Shown here: positions 34,391-42,060 of the stretch, piece after piece | Layout: each line of letters opens with the position of its first letter | Position numbering within the stretch: position 1 is the stretch's first letter | Origin: JAKALX01 sp964508715 | GTDB lineage: Bacteria > Chloroflexota > Dehalococcoidia > Tepidiformales > Tepidiformaceae | Reading direction: 5' to 3' | DNA length: 64,000 nt | Assembly: GCA_964508715.1 (NCBI GenBank) | Contig: CAZDUX010000014.1 | Span: 1 to 64,000 of the forward strand | Notes under the pieces: generated by a model | Seen by the model: the letters and a program-made list of their open reading frames with translations, nothing else | Databases searched by the model: none | Told to the model about the DNA's origin: nothing | Translations under genes and position numbers: made by a program

Positions 34391-34391
34391 A

Positions 34392-34415
34392 GTCGTTACT
34401 ACGACAGCCTGTCGT
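34392..34415. promoter_or_regulatory. Palindromic operator-like site before the BcsA-like gene
   Basis: GTCGT (34392-34396), ACGACAG (34401-34407) and CTGTCGT (34409-34415) give an exact 15-nt palindrome around C34408 plus an overlapping GTCGT-N4-ACGAC. It lies immediately upstream of the GTG at 34390, where a repressor could block the promoter. Confidence 0.45.
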
Positions 34416-34462
34416 GTGCTCTTTACCCCGATCGCTCCAACACCGGCCCTCTACGGCGGGAT

Positions 34463-34921
34463 TCAGCGAACTTCGAAGAGGAACTCCACCTCAACGGGCA
34501 CGCCAAACGGCAGCTCAGCCAGCCCAACAGCAATGCGGGCGCCGCGCCCGGCATCGCCAAACACATCGATCAGCAGCTGCGATGCCCCGTTCACCACGCG
34601 CGGCTGGTCGGTAAACCCCTCGGCACTGGCCACGTACCCCGCCGTGCGAGCCACCCGTACGACGCGGTCGAGCGACCCGAGTTCGCTCCGTACGATCGCC
34701 AGCGCCTGGAGCGCACACACCCGGGCAAGGGCAGCCCCGTCCTCGATGGAGACGCTCCCGCCGCACTTGCCGGGCTTCGCCGGGGCTCCATCCACCATCG
34801 GCACCTGCCCCGAGACGAACAGAAGCGACCCCACCTGTATACCGGGCGCATACAGCCCCGCCGCAGCGGGCGCCGCGGGCAGCGTAATCCCGAGCTCTTC
34901 CAGTCGCGCCTCGGCACTCAT
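34463..34921 (-). CDS. RidA family protein (YjgF/YER057c/UK114)
   Basis: A 152-residue RidA-superfamily protein. RidA deaminates reactive enamine/imine intermediates of PLP enzymes. The family features FVSGQVPMVDG and the key RGARIAVGLAELPFGVPVEVEFLFEV with its conserved Arg are present. The N-terminal half (MSAEARLEELGITLPAAPAAAG...) is the form seen in RidA subgroups with longer N-termini. It overlaps parB by 4 nt, an unusual partnership that may reflect co-transcription from the origin-proximal block. Confidence 0.9.
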   Translation of the reverse strand: MSAEARLEELGITLPAAPAAAGLYAPGIQVGSLLFVSGQVPMVDGAPAKPGKCGGSVSIEDGAALARVCALQALAIVRSELGSLDRVVRVARTAGYVASAEGFTDQPRVVNGASQLLIDVFGDAGRGARIAVGLAELPFGVPVEVEFLFEVR

Positions 34922-36006
34922 GCGTAGTCCTCGCCCAGGAGTGTACTTACCACGTTATCGAACTCCTCGCCGCTATAACACTCGATCACGATCTTTGCCC
35001 CGCGCTTCTGTGGCTGAACGCTCACCCGCGTACTCAGCGCACGCCGCAGCCGCTGTTCGATATCGGCGACATGTGCATCGCGACGCGCCGTCTGAGCACC
35101 CGCCGTGTGGCTCGTCGCCGGCGTCTCCGCGAGCGACCGCCGAACGAACCCCTCGGTGTCACGGACCGAGAGCTTGCGCTTCACCACCTCGCGCCATGCA
35201 TTCACCCGGCCCCGCCCTTCCGGCAGCCCCAGGAGCGCGCGAGCGTGCCCCTCGCTGATCTCCCCGGCCACGAGGCTCCGCCGGATCTCGCCTTCCAGCT
35301 GCAACAACCGGAGCGCGTTCGCAACCGTCACCCGGCTCTTCCCCACCCGGCGCGCCGCTTCCTCCTGCGTCAGTCCATATTCTTCGATCAGCCGGCGGTA
35401 GGCCTGCGCCTCTTCCACCGGGTTCAGGTCGGCCCTCTGGATATTCTCGATGAGCGCCAGCTCGAGGAGCTCTGAGTCGTACGCCTCGCGGATGACGACC
35501 GGGACCGTCTCCAGGCCCGCAAGCCGCGCCGCCTGCAGCCGCCGTTCCCCCGCGATGAGACGGTAGCCGCCCTGCTCATCGATACTCACAACCAGCGGCT
35601 GGATGATCCCGTGCTCCCGGATCGACTCGGCCAGCTCGTGCAGCTTTTCAGGTTCGAAATGCGTACGAGGCTGCTCCGGGTTCGGCGCGATGAGGTCGAT
35701 ATCGAGCTGCTCGGGCTGCCCCCGCCGAAGCGGCGCCGGACCACTTCCTGGTACCTGCGCCGGGGCTTCAGGGGTCTGTGGCTGCACTGTAGCTACAGGG
35801 GTCGGCACGTCCTCCCGTGGTGCCTCACGCACCGCCTGCGGCCGCTCCGAGACAGCCGGCCCGGGTGGGGGAGCGGCCTCTTCTGGCACCGCTTCAACGC
35901 CCGCCTCGGCCACAGGCTCCGGGTTCGCCGCGGGCGGCTGTTGCCCCGTTGGCGAACCAAAGAGAGCATCCAGCCCCCGCCCCAGGCCACGTTTTGGCTG
36001 CGTCAT
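34918..36006 (-). CDS. parB: Chromosome-partitioning protein ParB
   Basis: A 362-residue ParB/Spo0J. The N-terminus (MTQPKRGLGRGLDALFG) is the ParA-interacting start. A Pro/Ala-rich linker (about 20-85) follows. The ParB N domain has NPEQPRTHFEPEKL and the CTP-binding GERRLQAARLAG; the NIQRADLNPVEEAQAY box comes next, then the HTH LTQEEAARRVGKSRVTVANALRLLQL. The C-terminal dimerisation segment follows a variable linker. It should bind the parS sites at 40747-41141. It overlaps parA (ATGA) and ridA by 4 nt each. Confidence 0.96.
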   Translation of the reverse strand: MTQPKRGLGRGLDALFGSPTGQQPPAANPEPVAEAGVEAVPEEAAPPPGPAVSERPQAVREAPREDVPTPVATVQPQTPEAPAQVPGSGPAPLRRGQPEQLDIDLIAPNPEQPRTHFEPEKLHELAESIREHGIIQPLVVSIDEQGGYRLIAGERRLQAARLAGLETVPVVIREAYDSELLELALIENIQRADLNPVEEAQAYRRLIEEYGLTQEEAARRVGKSRVTVANALRLLQLEGEIRRSLVAGEISEGHARALLGLPEGRGRVNAWREVVKRKLSVRDTEGFVRRSLAETPATSHTAGAQTARRDAHVADIEQRLRRALSTRVSVQPQKRGAKIVIECYSGEEFDNVVSTLLGEDYA

Positions 36007-36773
36007 ACGGCAACTCCTACGCGAGTGAGCACTTCCCCTGCAAGAGCGTCGTAGGCATTCGCCGCGCGCCCCCCCGGGTCATACCGGAAGATCGATTCCC
36101 CGTGGCTCGGCGCCTCGCTCAGCCGCACCGACCGGGGAATGATCGTCTGGAACGTCTGGGGAAAGTGAGTCCGAACCTCGTCAACCACCTGCTGCGCCAG
36201 CCGCGTCCGTCCATCGAACATCGTGAGCGCCACCCCGAGCACCGTCAGCGCCGGGTTCAGGTTGCGGCGAACGAGGTCCAGCGTCTCCACAAGCCGGCTC
36301 AACCCCTCGAGCGCCATGTATTCGCACTGGACCGGGATGACCACCGACTCGCTCGCCGTGAGCGCGTTAATCGTCAGCAGCCCCAGCGATGGCGGGCAAT
36401 CGATGAGAATCCAGTCAAACCGGTCGCGCACCGGGTAGAGCGCGTTCGTCAGCCGCCGCTCACGCGCCATCACTGGCACGAGCTCAACCTCGGCGCCCGA
36501 AAGCTCACGGTTGGCCGGTACGAGGCTCAGGTGCTCGTCCCCGACGTCTACGATGCACTCGGCAAGCGGGGCCTCGTCGAGGAGCGCGTCGTAGATACCC
36601 TTCAGTTCACTGCCATCCACGCCGAGTGCACTCGTCGCGTTCGCCTGCGGGTCCAGGTCGATGAGCAGTACGCGCTGGCCCTTGCGGCCAAGTGCCGCTG
36701 CAAGGCTCACCGCGGTCGTCGTCTTGCCAACCCCGCCCTTCTGATTCACCAACGTCACGACGTGTGCCGCCAT
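36003..36773 (-). CDS. parA: Chromosome-partitioning ATPase ParA (Soj)
   Basis: A 256-residue deviant-Walker ATPase that segregates ParB-bound origins along the nucleoid. Walker A is NQKGGVGKTTTAVSLAAAL, Walker A' is LLIDLDPQANATSALG, and Walker B is DWILIDCPPSLGLLTINAL. ATG 36773 gives the usual compact length and overlaps the stop of the PfkB gene by one base (TGATG). The 4-nt overlap with parB confirms the operon. Confidence 0.97.
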   Translation of the reverse strand: MAAHVVTLVNQKGGVGKTTTAVSLAAALGRKGQRVLLIDLDPQANATSALGVDGSELKGIYDALLDEAPLAECIVDVGDEHLSLVPANRELSGAEVELVPVMARERRLTNALYPVRDRFDWILIDCPPSLGLLTINALTASESVVIPVQCEYMALEGLSRLVETLDLVRRNLNPALTVLGVALTMFDGRTRLAQQVVDEVRTHFPQTFQTIIPRSVRLSEAPSHGESIFRYDPGGRAANAYDALAGEVLTRVGVAV

Positions 36774-37597
36774 CAAGCTGCCTCCGCGCCGACACGGCGT
36801 TCGATCGCCGCGCGGCCTGGAATGCCCGCAATCCCGGGACCTTCGACGGCGAGCGAACCCGCCGCGAGCGCAAACCGGCACGAAACGTCGATGTCGCCGG
36901 TCTCGACCATCCGCACCACGAACGCCGTGGCGAAGCAATCGCCCGCACCCGTGGGATCGACCACCCCCGCCGCAGGCACCGCAGCGAAGTCCGTCCGCAA
37001 CCTCTCGCGGAAGAGGCTCGCACCCCGCGCGGCCCGCGTCACGAACACGTTCGCGCCGCGTGCCGCCAGCGAAGCGGCAAGGCTGCTGGCATCGGCCGTG
37101 TCCTCTTCGCTCAGGAACACGAAACACCCGGGCGTCACCAGCGCTACCGCCTGGCGCTCCGGGTTCGGGTGGGGAATCACCCGTTCCCCGTCAGTCGCGC
37201 GCAACACGCCCTGGAGCATGACCGCGCGCAACTCCCGGCCTTTGGCAGGCGCCGAATCGAACTCATGGTAGGCGGGGGCGAGAACCAGCGCGTCCGCGCC
37301 ATGGGCGTCGAGTTCCGACGGACCGATCGGTTCCCCTGGCGCGAGCAGCAACTGCGTACGCGCACCCGACTCGTCGTAGCGGTTCGCATACCGGCAGGCC
37401 GTTTCAGCGGGCAGCGCGTGCACGTCTATCCCCTCGAACACCGTCCTATCATACGCTTCGCTTATGCGCGTGATCAGTTTCACGTTTGCCCCGAGGTTCG
37501 CCGCCATGCGCGCAGCATACAGGGCCGGGCCTCCCGGCACCCAGCCCCCGTCCGGGGCAAGGTCTTGGGTGACGTTCCCAGCGATGACGATGCGCGT
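36773..37597 (-). CDS. PfkB-family carbohydrate/nucleoside kinase with apparent ACG start
   Basis: A ribokinase-like sugar kinase. The PfkB signature DPTGAGDCFATAF carries the catalytic Asp; PGGPALYAARMAANLGA is the N-terminal substrate-binding region. The in-frame bases up to 37597 encode RIVIAGNVTQDLAPDGGW, the expected first strand and motif of the family, yet no ATG, GTG or TTG lies in that frame between the jag stop (37615) and GTG 37540. AGGAGGA (37604-37610 complement) is 6 nt before ACG 37597-37595. So the start is either ACG, a mutated ATG, or the truncated GTG 37540 (255 residues). Substrate unknown. It overlaps parA by one base. Confidence 0.78.
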   Translation of the reverse strand, partial: TRIVIAGNVTQDLAPDGGWVPGGPALYAARMAANLGANVKLITRISEAYDRTVFEGIDVHALPAETACRYANRYDESGARTQLLLAPGEPIGPSELDAHGADALVLAPAYHEFDSAPAKGRELRAVMLQGVLRATDGERVIPHPNPERQAVALVTPGCFVFLSEEDTADASSLAASLAARGANVFVTRAARGASLFRERLRTDFAAVPAAGVVDPTGAGDCFATAFVVRMVETGDIDVSCRFALAAGSLAVEGPGIAGIPGRAAIERRVGAEAA

Positions 37598-37614
37598 GAC
37601 AACTCCTCCTGCCG

Positions 37615-38742
37615 CTAGCGGCGGCTGATCACGACCTTGCGGTGCTCGCCCTCACCCACACTATTGGTCTCGATGTCCGCGTCATCCATGAACTCGAGGT
37701 GTACGAGGCGGCGTTCCGCGGGGCTCATCGGTTCGAGTGTGATCGGCGAGCCGCTCTCCCGCACACGGTCGGCCATCCGCCGTGCCAGGGCCAGGATTCG
37801 CTCCTCGTTCCGATGACGATAGTGCTCCACATCGATCGTCACCCCACCCTGCCCGGGGTAGTGGCGCGAAAGGATCAGGTTCACCAGGTACTGCATCGCT
37901 ATCAGTGTGTCGCCACGCCGGCCGATCAGGACCCCAAGGTCATCGCCCTTGATATCGATGACCGCAAACGCGCTGCCAAGCCCGTCGCCCGCCGTGAGCG
38001 GCTCGCGAATCGAGATCTCCGCCTCAATCCCGAAGATACGGAGCAGGTCGTCCACGGTCTGCGCCGCGAAATCCACCTCCGGCGCGTCGATGTTGGGCTC
38101 AACACGCGGTTCCTCTTCGTGGCGGCGCCGATCGCGCCGCTGGGGCGGCGCCGATGCCCGCGAATCGCTCCCGGCACGGCTTCCCCGGCTTCCCTCGCTC
38201 CGCGCCGGACGTGCCGGACGGTCGGCGCGCTCGGGACGCTCGGGACGCTCTGGACGCTCGTCTCGTGGCTGCTCATCGAACCGCGGCCGGAGGAAGTCGG
38301 CGTCAGTCAGCTTTGGACTCGCCGCTTCGTAGCCTTGCCGTGCGCCTCCGCCACTCCGTGCGTCACCCCCTGTCCCGGTTCCTCCACGCCCGCCCCGGCC
38401 ACGTCCACCCCGGCGGCGGTGTTTCGCCTCCTCCCCACCGGCCGGGGGAGCGGAAGCACCGCTTTCCTGTTGCCGTGCCGGCCGTTGGCTGCGTTCCGCG
38501 CGGGCCGCCGGCGCAGGAGCAGCTTCCCCGGCCCCTTCCCTGGCTCCCTCGCGGCCGGCCCACCATGCCGCCACCGTGGCATCACGCGCACCACGCCCAA
38601 AAAGTCCGCCCTTGCGTCCCTCGTCGAGCACACGAAACTCGACTCGCTCTTCGTCGACGTCCTTGCGCGTCGCTCCCAGTTTGGCCAGCGCCCGGTTAAG
38701 GGCGTCGTCGACGGTTCTGCCGCTTGCTTCGGCCTGGTCCAT
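37615..38742 (-). CDS. jag: RNA-binding protein Jag/KhpB (Jag-N, KH, R3H)
   Basis: A 375-residue RNA-binding protein. The Jag-N domain (about 5-50) has SGRTVDDALNRALAKLGATRKDVDEERVEFRVLDEGRKGGLFGRG. A very long Arg/Gly/Pro/Glu-rich linker (about 60-220) follows. The KH domain (GVLIGRRGDTLIAMQYLVNLILSRH) and R3H domain (ILALARRMADRVRESGSPITLEPMSPAERRLVH) end the protein. It overlaps yidC by 47 nt, the usual yidC-jag pairing. The extended low-complexity linker is longer than usual and may promote RNA-protein condensation, but this is inference. Confidence 0.95.
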   Translation of the reverse strand: MDQAEASGRTVDDALNRALAKLGATRKDVDEERVEFRVLDEGRKGGLFGRGARDATVAAWWAGREGAREGAGEAAPAPAARAERSQRPARQQESGASAPPAGGEEAKHRRRGGRGRGGRGGTGTGGDARSGGGARQGYEAASPKLTDADFLRPRFDEQPRDERPERPERPERADRPARPARSEGSRGSRAGSDSRASAPPQRRDRRRHEEEPRVEPNIDAPEVDFAAQTVDDLLRIFGIEAEISIREPLTAGDGLGSAFAVIDIKGDDLGVLIGRRGDTLIAMQYLVNLILSRHYPGQGGVTIDVEHYRHRNEERILALARRMADRVRESGSPITLEPMSPAERRLVHLEFMDDADIETNSVGEGEHRKVVISRR

Positions 38743-39565
38743 TCTCAGTCCTCGATTCTCGAGCAGGTGGGGATATGGCCGATGCCGCTCCTGGAGCGCT
38801 GGCTTCGGCGAGAGCCGGCTGTTGCGTCCCCGCCGGCCCCTTCAACATTGGTTCGATCTTCAACATCGGCAGCCCATAGACAACGATGTTGAACGCGATG
38901 CCGACAAGCGAATTGACCACCCAGTAGAGCGAGACACCACTTGGAAAACTCAGCGCGAAGAACCCGAACATGACCGGCATCATGTAGGCCATCATCTGCT
39001 GCTGAGCCCGCGCCTTCTCGTCCGCTGCCGGGTTCGTCGCTGTCGTCTTGGTTTGCGCCCACGTCGTTATCGCGACGAGCGCCACCATCGCGATGTTCGG
39101 CGCCCGCAGGTCCAACCCCAGGAAGTGGTCCTGCAGGGGAACGCCGTGCTGGATGTAACTCCACGAATACAGGTGCCCCGAGAGCTTCTCCAGCGCCTCG
39201 GGCGATGTCGCCAGCGCCAGCCGGACGGCACTGTACAGGGCGATGAGCACCGGAAACTGCAGCGCCAGCGGCCCTACACAGCCAAGCGGGTTCACCCCCG
39301 CCTCCCGGTAGAGCTTCATGATCTCTTCCTGGCGCCGCTTCGGGTCGCTGTATTTCTTGTTGACCTCGTTGATCCGCGGCTGGATAGCCTGCATCGCTCG
39401 CGTCGAATGCAACTGTCGGAAGGTGAGAGGGAATGTCACCAGCCGGATGATGATGGTGAACGCGATGATCGCCAGCCCAAAACTGCTGAACAGCAGGTTA
39501 TTCAGGATGACCAGGAAGTTCACCATCGGGTTCAGGAGCGCGATTGTGAACACGTCGCCGATCAC
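38696..39565 (-). CDS. yidC: Membrane protein insertase YidC/Oxa1
   Basis: A 289-residue membrane-protein insertase of the short type, without the large extracytoplasmic P1 domain of proteobacterial YidC. Helices run from about residue 8 (MVNFLVILNNLLFSSFGLAIIAFTIIIRLVTFPLTF, with the groove Arg in IIIRLVT) to 240. QQQMMAYMMPVMFGFFALSFPSGVSLYWVVNSL is the diagnostic C-terminal pair. A charged Arg/Pro/Ala-rich tail (about 245-289) may touch ribosomes. The gene overlaps both jag (47 nt) and the PQQ lipoprotein gene (4 nt). Confidence 0.95.
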   Translation of the reverse strand: MIGDVFTIALLNPMVNFLVILNNLLFSSFGLAIIAFTIIIRLVTFPLTFRQLHSTRAMQAIQPRINEVNKKYSDPKRRQEEIMKLYREAGVNPLGCVGPLALQFPVLIALYSAVRLALATSPEALEKLSGHLYSWSYIQHGVPLQDHFLGLDLRAPNIAMVALVAITTWAQTKTTATNPAADEKARAQQQMMAYMMPVMFGFFALSFPSGVSLYWVVNSLVGIAFNIVVYGLPMLKIEPMLKGPAGTQQPALAEASAPGAASAISPPARESRTENGPGRSKRQNRRRRP

Positions 39566-40701
39566 TGGCGCCCCCCGACAGTGAGGTCGATGACGGCGCG
39601 CGACTTCGGGTCCGCGCGCAGGAGATGCCCGTTCGTGCTCCCTGCATAGACCATCCCGCCGTGCGCCACCAGGTCGGCGCGGAAGGTCCCGGCATCCTGG
39701 ATGGGCACCTTGTTCAGCAGCGAACCATCCTTCGCGTTCAGGAAGTGCACGGCGGGCTTCCGGTCAGCCACCACCACCACATCATCCACGATCTGCGGCC
39801 CCGCTTTCACGCGCGCGCCACCGGTCGAGTACTTCCACACCTGCTTCGGCGTATCAGTCGTTATGTCCAGCGCATAGACATCGCCACCGAAGTCCCCGAA
39901 GTACGCGATGCCGTCCTTCACCGCCGGCCGCGTCCAGACCCAGTCGCTCGTCGCGAAATCACCCTTCTCATCGCCCGAAGCGCTATCGACCAGGTAGACG
40001 TGCTTGTTGAGGCTGGGGACGAAAAGCCGGCCATCTTCGAGCAGATCTATCTCCGCGATGGCGCCGGTCGTGTGGAACTTCCATTTCTCCGAGCGGTCGG
40101 CAACCCCAAGCGCCCGCAGGTTGCCGCCCATATCCGCCACGTAGAGCGTGTCGCCCTTCATAATGGGCGTCGCCCAGAATCCATCCCCATAGGCCAGCCC
40201 GCCCTTCGGCCAGCCGCTGGCCGTAGAACCATCGCTCTTGTTGATCCCATAGAGGTGCCCGTCGGTCGTCCCAAATACGAGCAGATCGCCGTTCACGGCG
40301 GCTCCGCCCACCACGTTCCCCGAGATATCCCCCGGTTTCACGCGCCACCTCGGCACTCCCGTGGCCTTGTTGAGGGCAAACACCCCACCCGAATACGACG
40401 TCAGGTAGATGCTGTCCCCCTCAACGACCGGTTCCCCGTAGACCCCCTGCAGTTTGAACCCCGACTGGTCCTTGTTGTTCTTGTCGGGGAACGACCAGGC
40501 GATGGTTGTCCCGGCGTCCGTTGGCGCAGGAGCACTCGCCAGGCGGTCGTGAGAGGCGAGGAAGTAAATCGTCTCACCCTCGAAGACGGGCGCAGCCCAC
40601 CCCGAGGGGTTCTCGGTGGAGACGCAGGCCGTCGCGAAGAGTGCGAGGAAAAGAACGAGAGGCGCCGCGGCGAGGGCGCGAGGGAACTTCACGAAGGGCA
40701 T
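39562..40701 (-). CDS. PQQ-repeat beta-propeller lipoprotein (BamB-like fold)
   Basis: A 379-residue predicted lipoprotein. ATG 40701 gives a signal peptide (ALAAAPLVLFLALFATAC) with lipobox FATAC near residue 25. The rest is a beta-propeller of about seven PQQ-like repeats, each carrying a short motif such as VYLTSYSGGVFALNKATGVPRW or LYVADMGGNLRALGVADRSEKW. In proteobacteria BamB uses this fold in outer-membrane assembly, but here it sits directly before yidC, translationally coupled by a 4-nt overlap, so a role in membrane-protein insertion or folding outside the membrane is possible. No catalytic residues are visible. Confidence 0.85.
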   Translation of the reverse strand: MPFVKFPRALAAAPLVLFLALFATACVSTENPSGWAAPVFEGETIYFLASHDRLASAPAPTDAGTTIAWSFPDKNNKDQSGFKLQGVYGEPVVEGDSIYLTSYSGGVFALNKATGVPRWRVKPGDISGNVVGGAAVNGDLLVFGTTDGHLYGINKSDGSTASGWPKGGLAYGDGFWATPIMKGDTLYVADMGGNLRALGVADRSEKWKFHTTGAIAEIDLLEDGRLFVPSLNKHVYLVDSASGDEKGDFATSDWVWTRPAVKDGIAYFGDFGGDVYALDITTDTPKQVWKYSTGGARVKAGPQIVDDVVVVADRKPAVHFLNAKDGSLLNKVPIQDAGTFRADLVAHGGMVYAGSTNGHLLRADPKSRAVIDLTVGGRQ

Positions 40702-40746
40702 GGTACCAGCGCCCCGATTATGGCATAGGCACATGCCCCGCCCAGG

Positions 40747-40762
40747 CGTTGCACGTGAAACA
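40747..40762. promoter_or_regulatory. Degenerate parS site
   Basis: CGTTGCACGTGAAACA matches the parS consensus TGTTTCACGTGAAACA at 14 of 16 positions, with an intact CACGTG core. Confidence 0.7.
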
Positions 40763-40800
40763 GCGAACATATGTTCTTGTTCACTACGCCGACTTCGCAT

Positions 40801-40816
40801 TGTTTCACGTGAAACA
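40801..40816. promoter_or_regulatory. Perfect parS site
   Basis: TGTTTCACGTGAAACA is an exact match to the 16-bp ParB-binding centromere sequence, so ParB (34918-36006) should load here. Confidence 0.97.
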
Positions 40817-40877
40817 CCCAGCTTGAACAGTACAGCTGCCATCATTCCACCTCCTACGGCCTGGGGCGTCACCGCAC

Positions 40878-40893
40878 CGTTTCACGTGAAACA
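40878..40893. promoter_or_regulatory. parS site, one mismatch
   Basis: CGTTTCACGTGAAACA differs from the consensus only at its first base. Confidence 0.93.
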
Positions 40894-41125
40894 CTCCGGG
40901 AGATGGGTGTCGCAGAATCTTGATGGTATTCCTTCTCTCGGCGCGATTCGAGGCAGTCGTCACTCGCTGTCCCCGTGAAACGTTCTCCACGCCCACCCTC
41001 TCGCCCGCCGGGCCTCCTATCCGATCAATTACCAGGGTCCCCCGTCTCCAATGTCTCCGCTTCTTGTCACCGCGACCAGCCGCTCGAACACCGCTACCCC
41101 GGCTCGCGTCCACCAGCAGATTGAA

Positions 41126-41141
41126 TGTTTCACGTGAAACG
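41126..41141. promoter_or_regulatory. parS site, one mismatch
   Basis: TGTTTCACGTGAAACG differs from the consensus only at its last base. Confidence 0.93.
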
Positions 41142-41266
41142 CCGCCTCCACGTCAGAACGATACCCCTGGCCCCCACCAACGTCCGCGGAACCAGGCACT
41201 CTCTTTGCTCCCGCACAGACCCCCGGTCCCCGCTGGCTCGCCTAAACCGCCACCCAACACACCCTC

Positions 41267-41482
41267 TCAGGGAACCGGGTCGTATCCAGACCCACCACCC
41301 GGCCCCGGCCGGCACCGCCCCAACCGCCGAACACCCAACCACCCGCCCCTCAAGACCCCATAACGCTCAATCGCCTCGTACGTGTACCGTGAGCACGTCG
41401 GCTCGAACCGGCAGGCTCCCGGCATCACACGCGAAAACGTCGCCTGGTAGCCCTGAATCAGCCGCAACACCACCCACTTCAC
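41267..41482 (-). CDS. yidD: Membrane protein insertion efficiency factor YidD
   Basis: A 71-residue YidD with the family pattern MKWVVLRLIQGYQATFSRVMPGACRFEPTCSRYTYEAIERYG: an amphipathic start, then the paired cysteines in ACRFEPTCS. The family helps YidC-dependent insertion. The C-terminus is a short Gly/Pro-rich tail. It overlaps rnpA by 4 nt (41479-41482). Confidence 0.95.
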   Translation of the reverse strand: MKWVVLRLIQGYQATFSRVMPGACRFEPTCSRYTYEAIERYGVLRGGWLGVRRLGRCRPGPGGGSGYDPVP

Positions 41483-41820
41483 GACTCTCCCTCCAGCAAC
41501 CCGCCCTTTCGCAACGCTCGAACCAGCGCCAACCGCAACTCGGCGGACGAAGCGGTTATCGCACTGCCGCGTGCCGTCACCACGACATCGAACGCCCCGA
41601 CACCATCAACGCCCCGCGCACACTCGCGCAGACGTCGCTTCGCCCGGTTTCGCACAACTGCCAGCTTCGAAAGCCGCTTGCCCACCGCGAAACCCCACCT
41701 CGGATGCCCGCTCTCGTTGGGCAAATAGCGCACAACAACGAGGGGACCGCTCACCACGGTCCCCTCGCTATACACAGTGTCGAATTCCGCGCCTTTGCGC
41801 AGCCGATACTCGCGCCGCAT
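41479..41820 (-). CDS. rnpA: Ribonuclease P protein component
   Basis: A 113-residue protein cofactor of RNase P, which matures the 5' ends of tRNAs. It opens MRREYRLRKGAEFDTVYSEG, as usual for RnpA. The RNR signature is FAVGKRLSKLAVVRNRAKRRLREC, and the fold's last strands (DVVVTARGSA) follow. It lies 11 nt after rpmH and overlaps yidD. Confidence 0.96.
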   Translation of the reverse strand: MRREYRLRKGAEFDTVYSEGTVVSGPLVVVRYLPNESGHPRWGFAVGKRLSKLAVVRNRAKRRLRECARGVDGVGAFDVVVTARGSAITASSAELRLALVRALRKGGLLEGES

Positions 41821-41831
41821 GGCGCACCGTC

Positions 41832-41975
41832 CTAGACGACGGTCAGCCGCTTCCGGCCACGTGCCCGGCGCGCCTTCAGGATGAGCCGGCCACCCTTGGT
41901 GCTCATTCGCTTCAGGAATCCGTGCTCGCGCTTCCGCGGGATCGAATGGGGCTGGTACGTGCGCTTCGTCGCCAC
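41832..41975 (-). CDS. rpmH: 50S ribosomal protein L34
   Basis: A 47-residue ribosomal protein: ATKRTYQPHSIPRKREHGFLKR, MSTKGGRLILKARRARGRKRL. Start GTG 41975 is preferred because AAGGAG is 8 nt upstream; a further 13 codons of open frame upstream look like leader. It is the first gene of the rpmH-rnpA-yidD operon; dnaA, which often precedes it, is absent, and a lytic transglycosylase gene is upstream instead. Confidence 0.97.
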   Translation of the reverse strand: MATKRTYQPHSIPRKREHGFLKRMSTKGGRLILKARRARGRKRLTVV

Positions 41976-42060
41976 GGCAGCTACTCCTTGTTCTTCAATG
42001 ACGTGAAGGACCATCCTCGCAGATCACCGCGTTATGGTCGAAATCGGCCAGCCACCCACC

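Larger units (their letters stand above)
40702..41266. other. Gene-free origin-like stretch with parS sites
   Basis: This 565-nt stretch between the PQQ lipoprotein gene and yidD has no coding frame. It holds one perfect and three near-perfect parS palindromes, plus a half-site near 40974-40982. I found no convincing DnaA box (TTATCCACA-like) or AT-rich unwinding element. It is best read as the centromere-like region near the replication origin, and possibly part of oriC. Confidence 0.6.

Noticed and set aside
39562..40701. Naming the PQQ-propeller lipoprotein BamB
   Set aside because: The fold agrees, but there is no sign of an outer-membrane assembly system, so the name would mislead.
40702..41266. 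DnaA boxes to prove oriC
   Set aside because: Only poor partial matches such as TTGTTCAC were seen, so I call it only a parS region.
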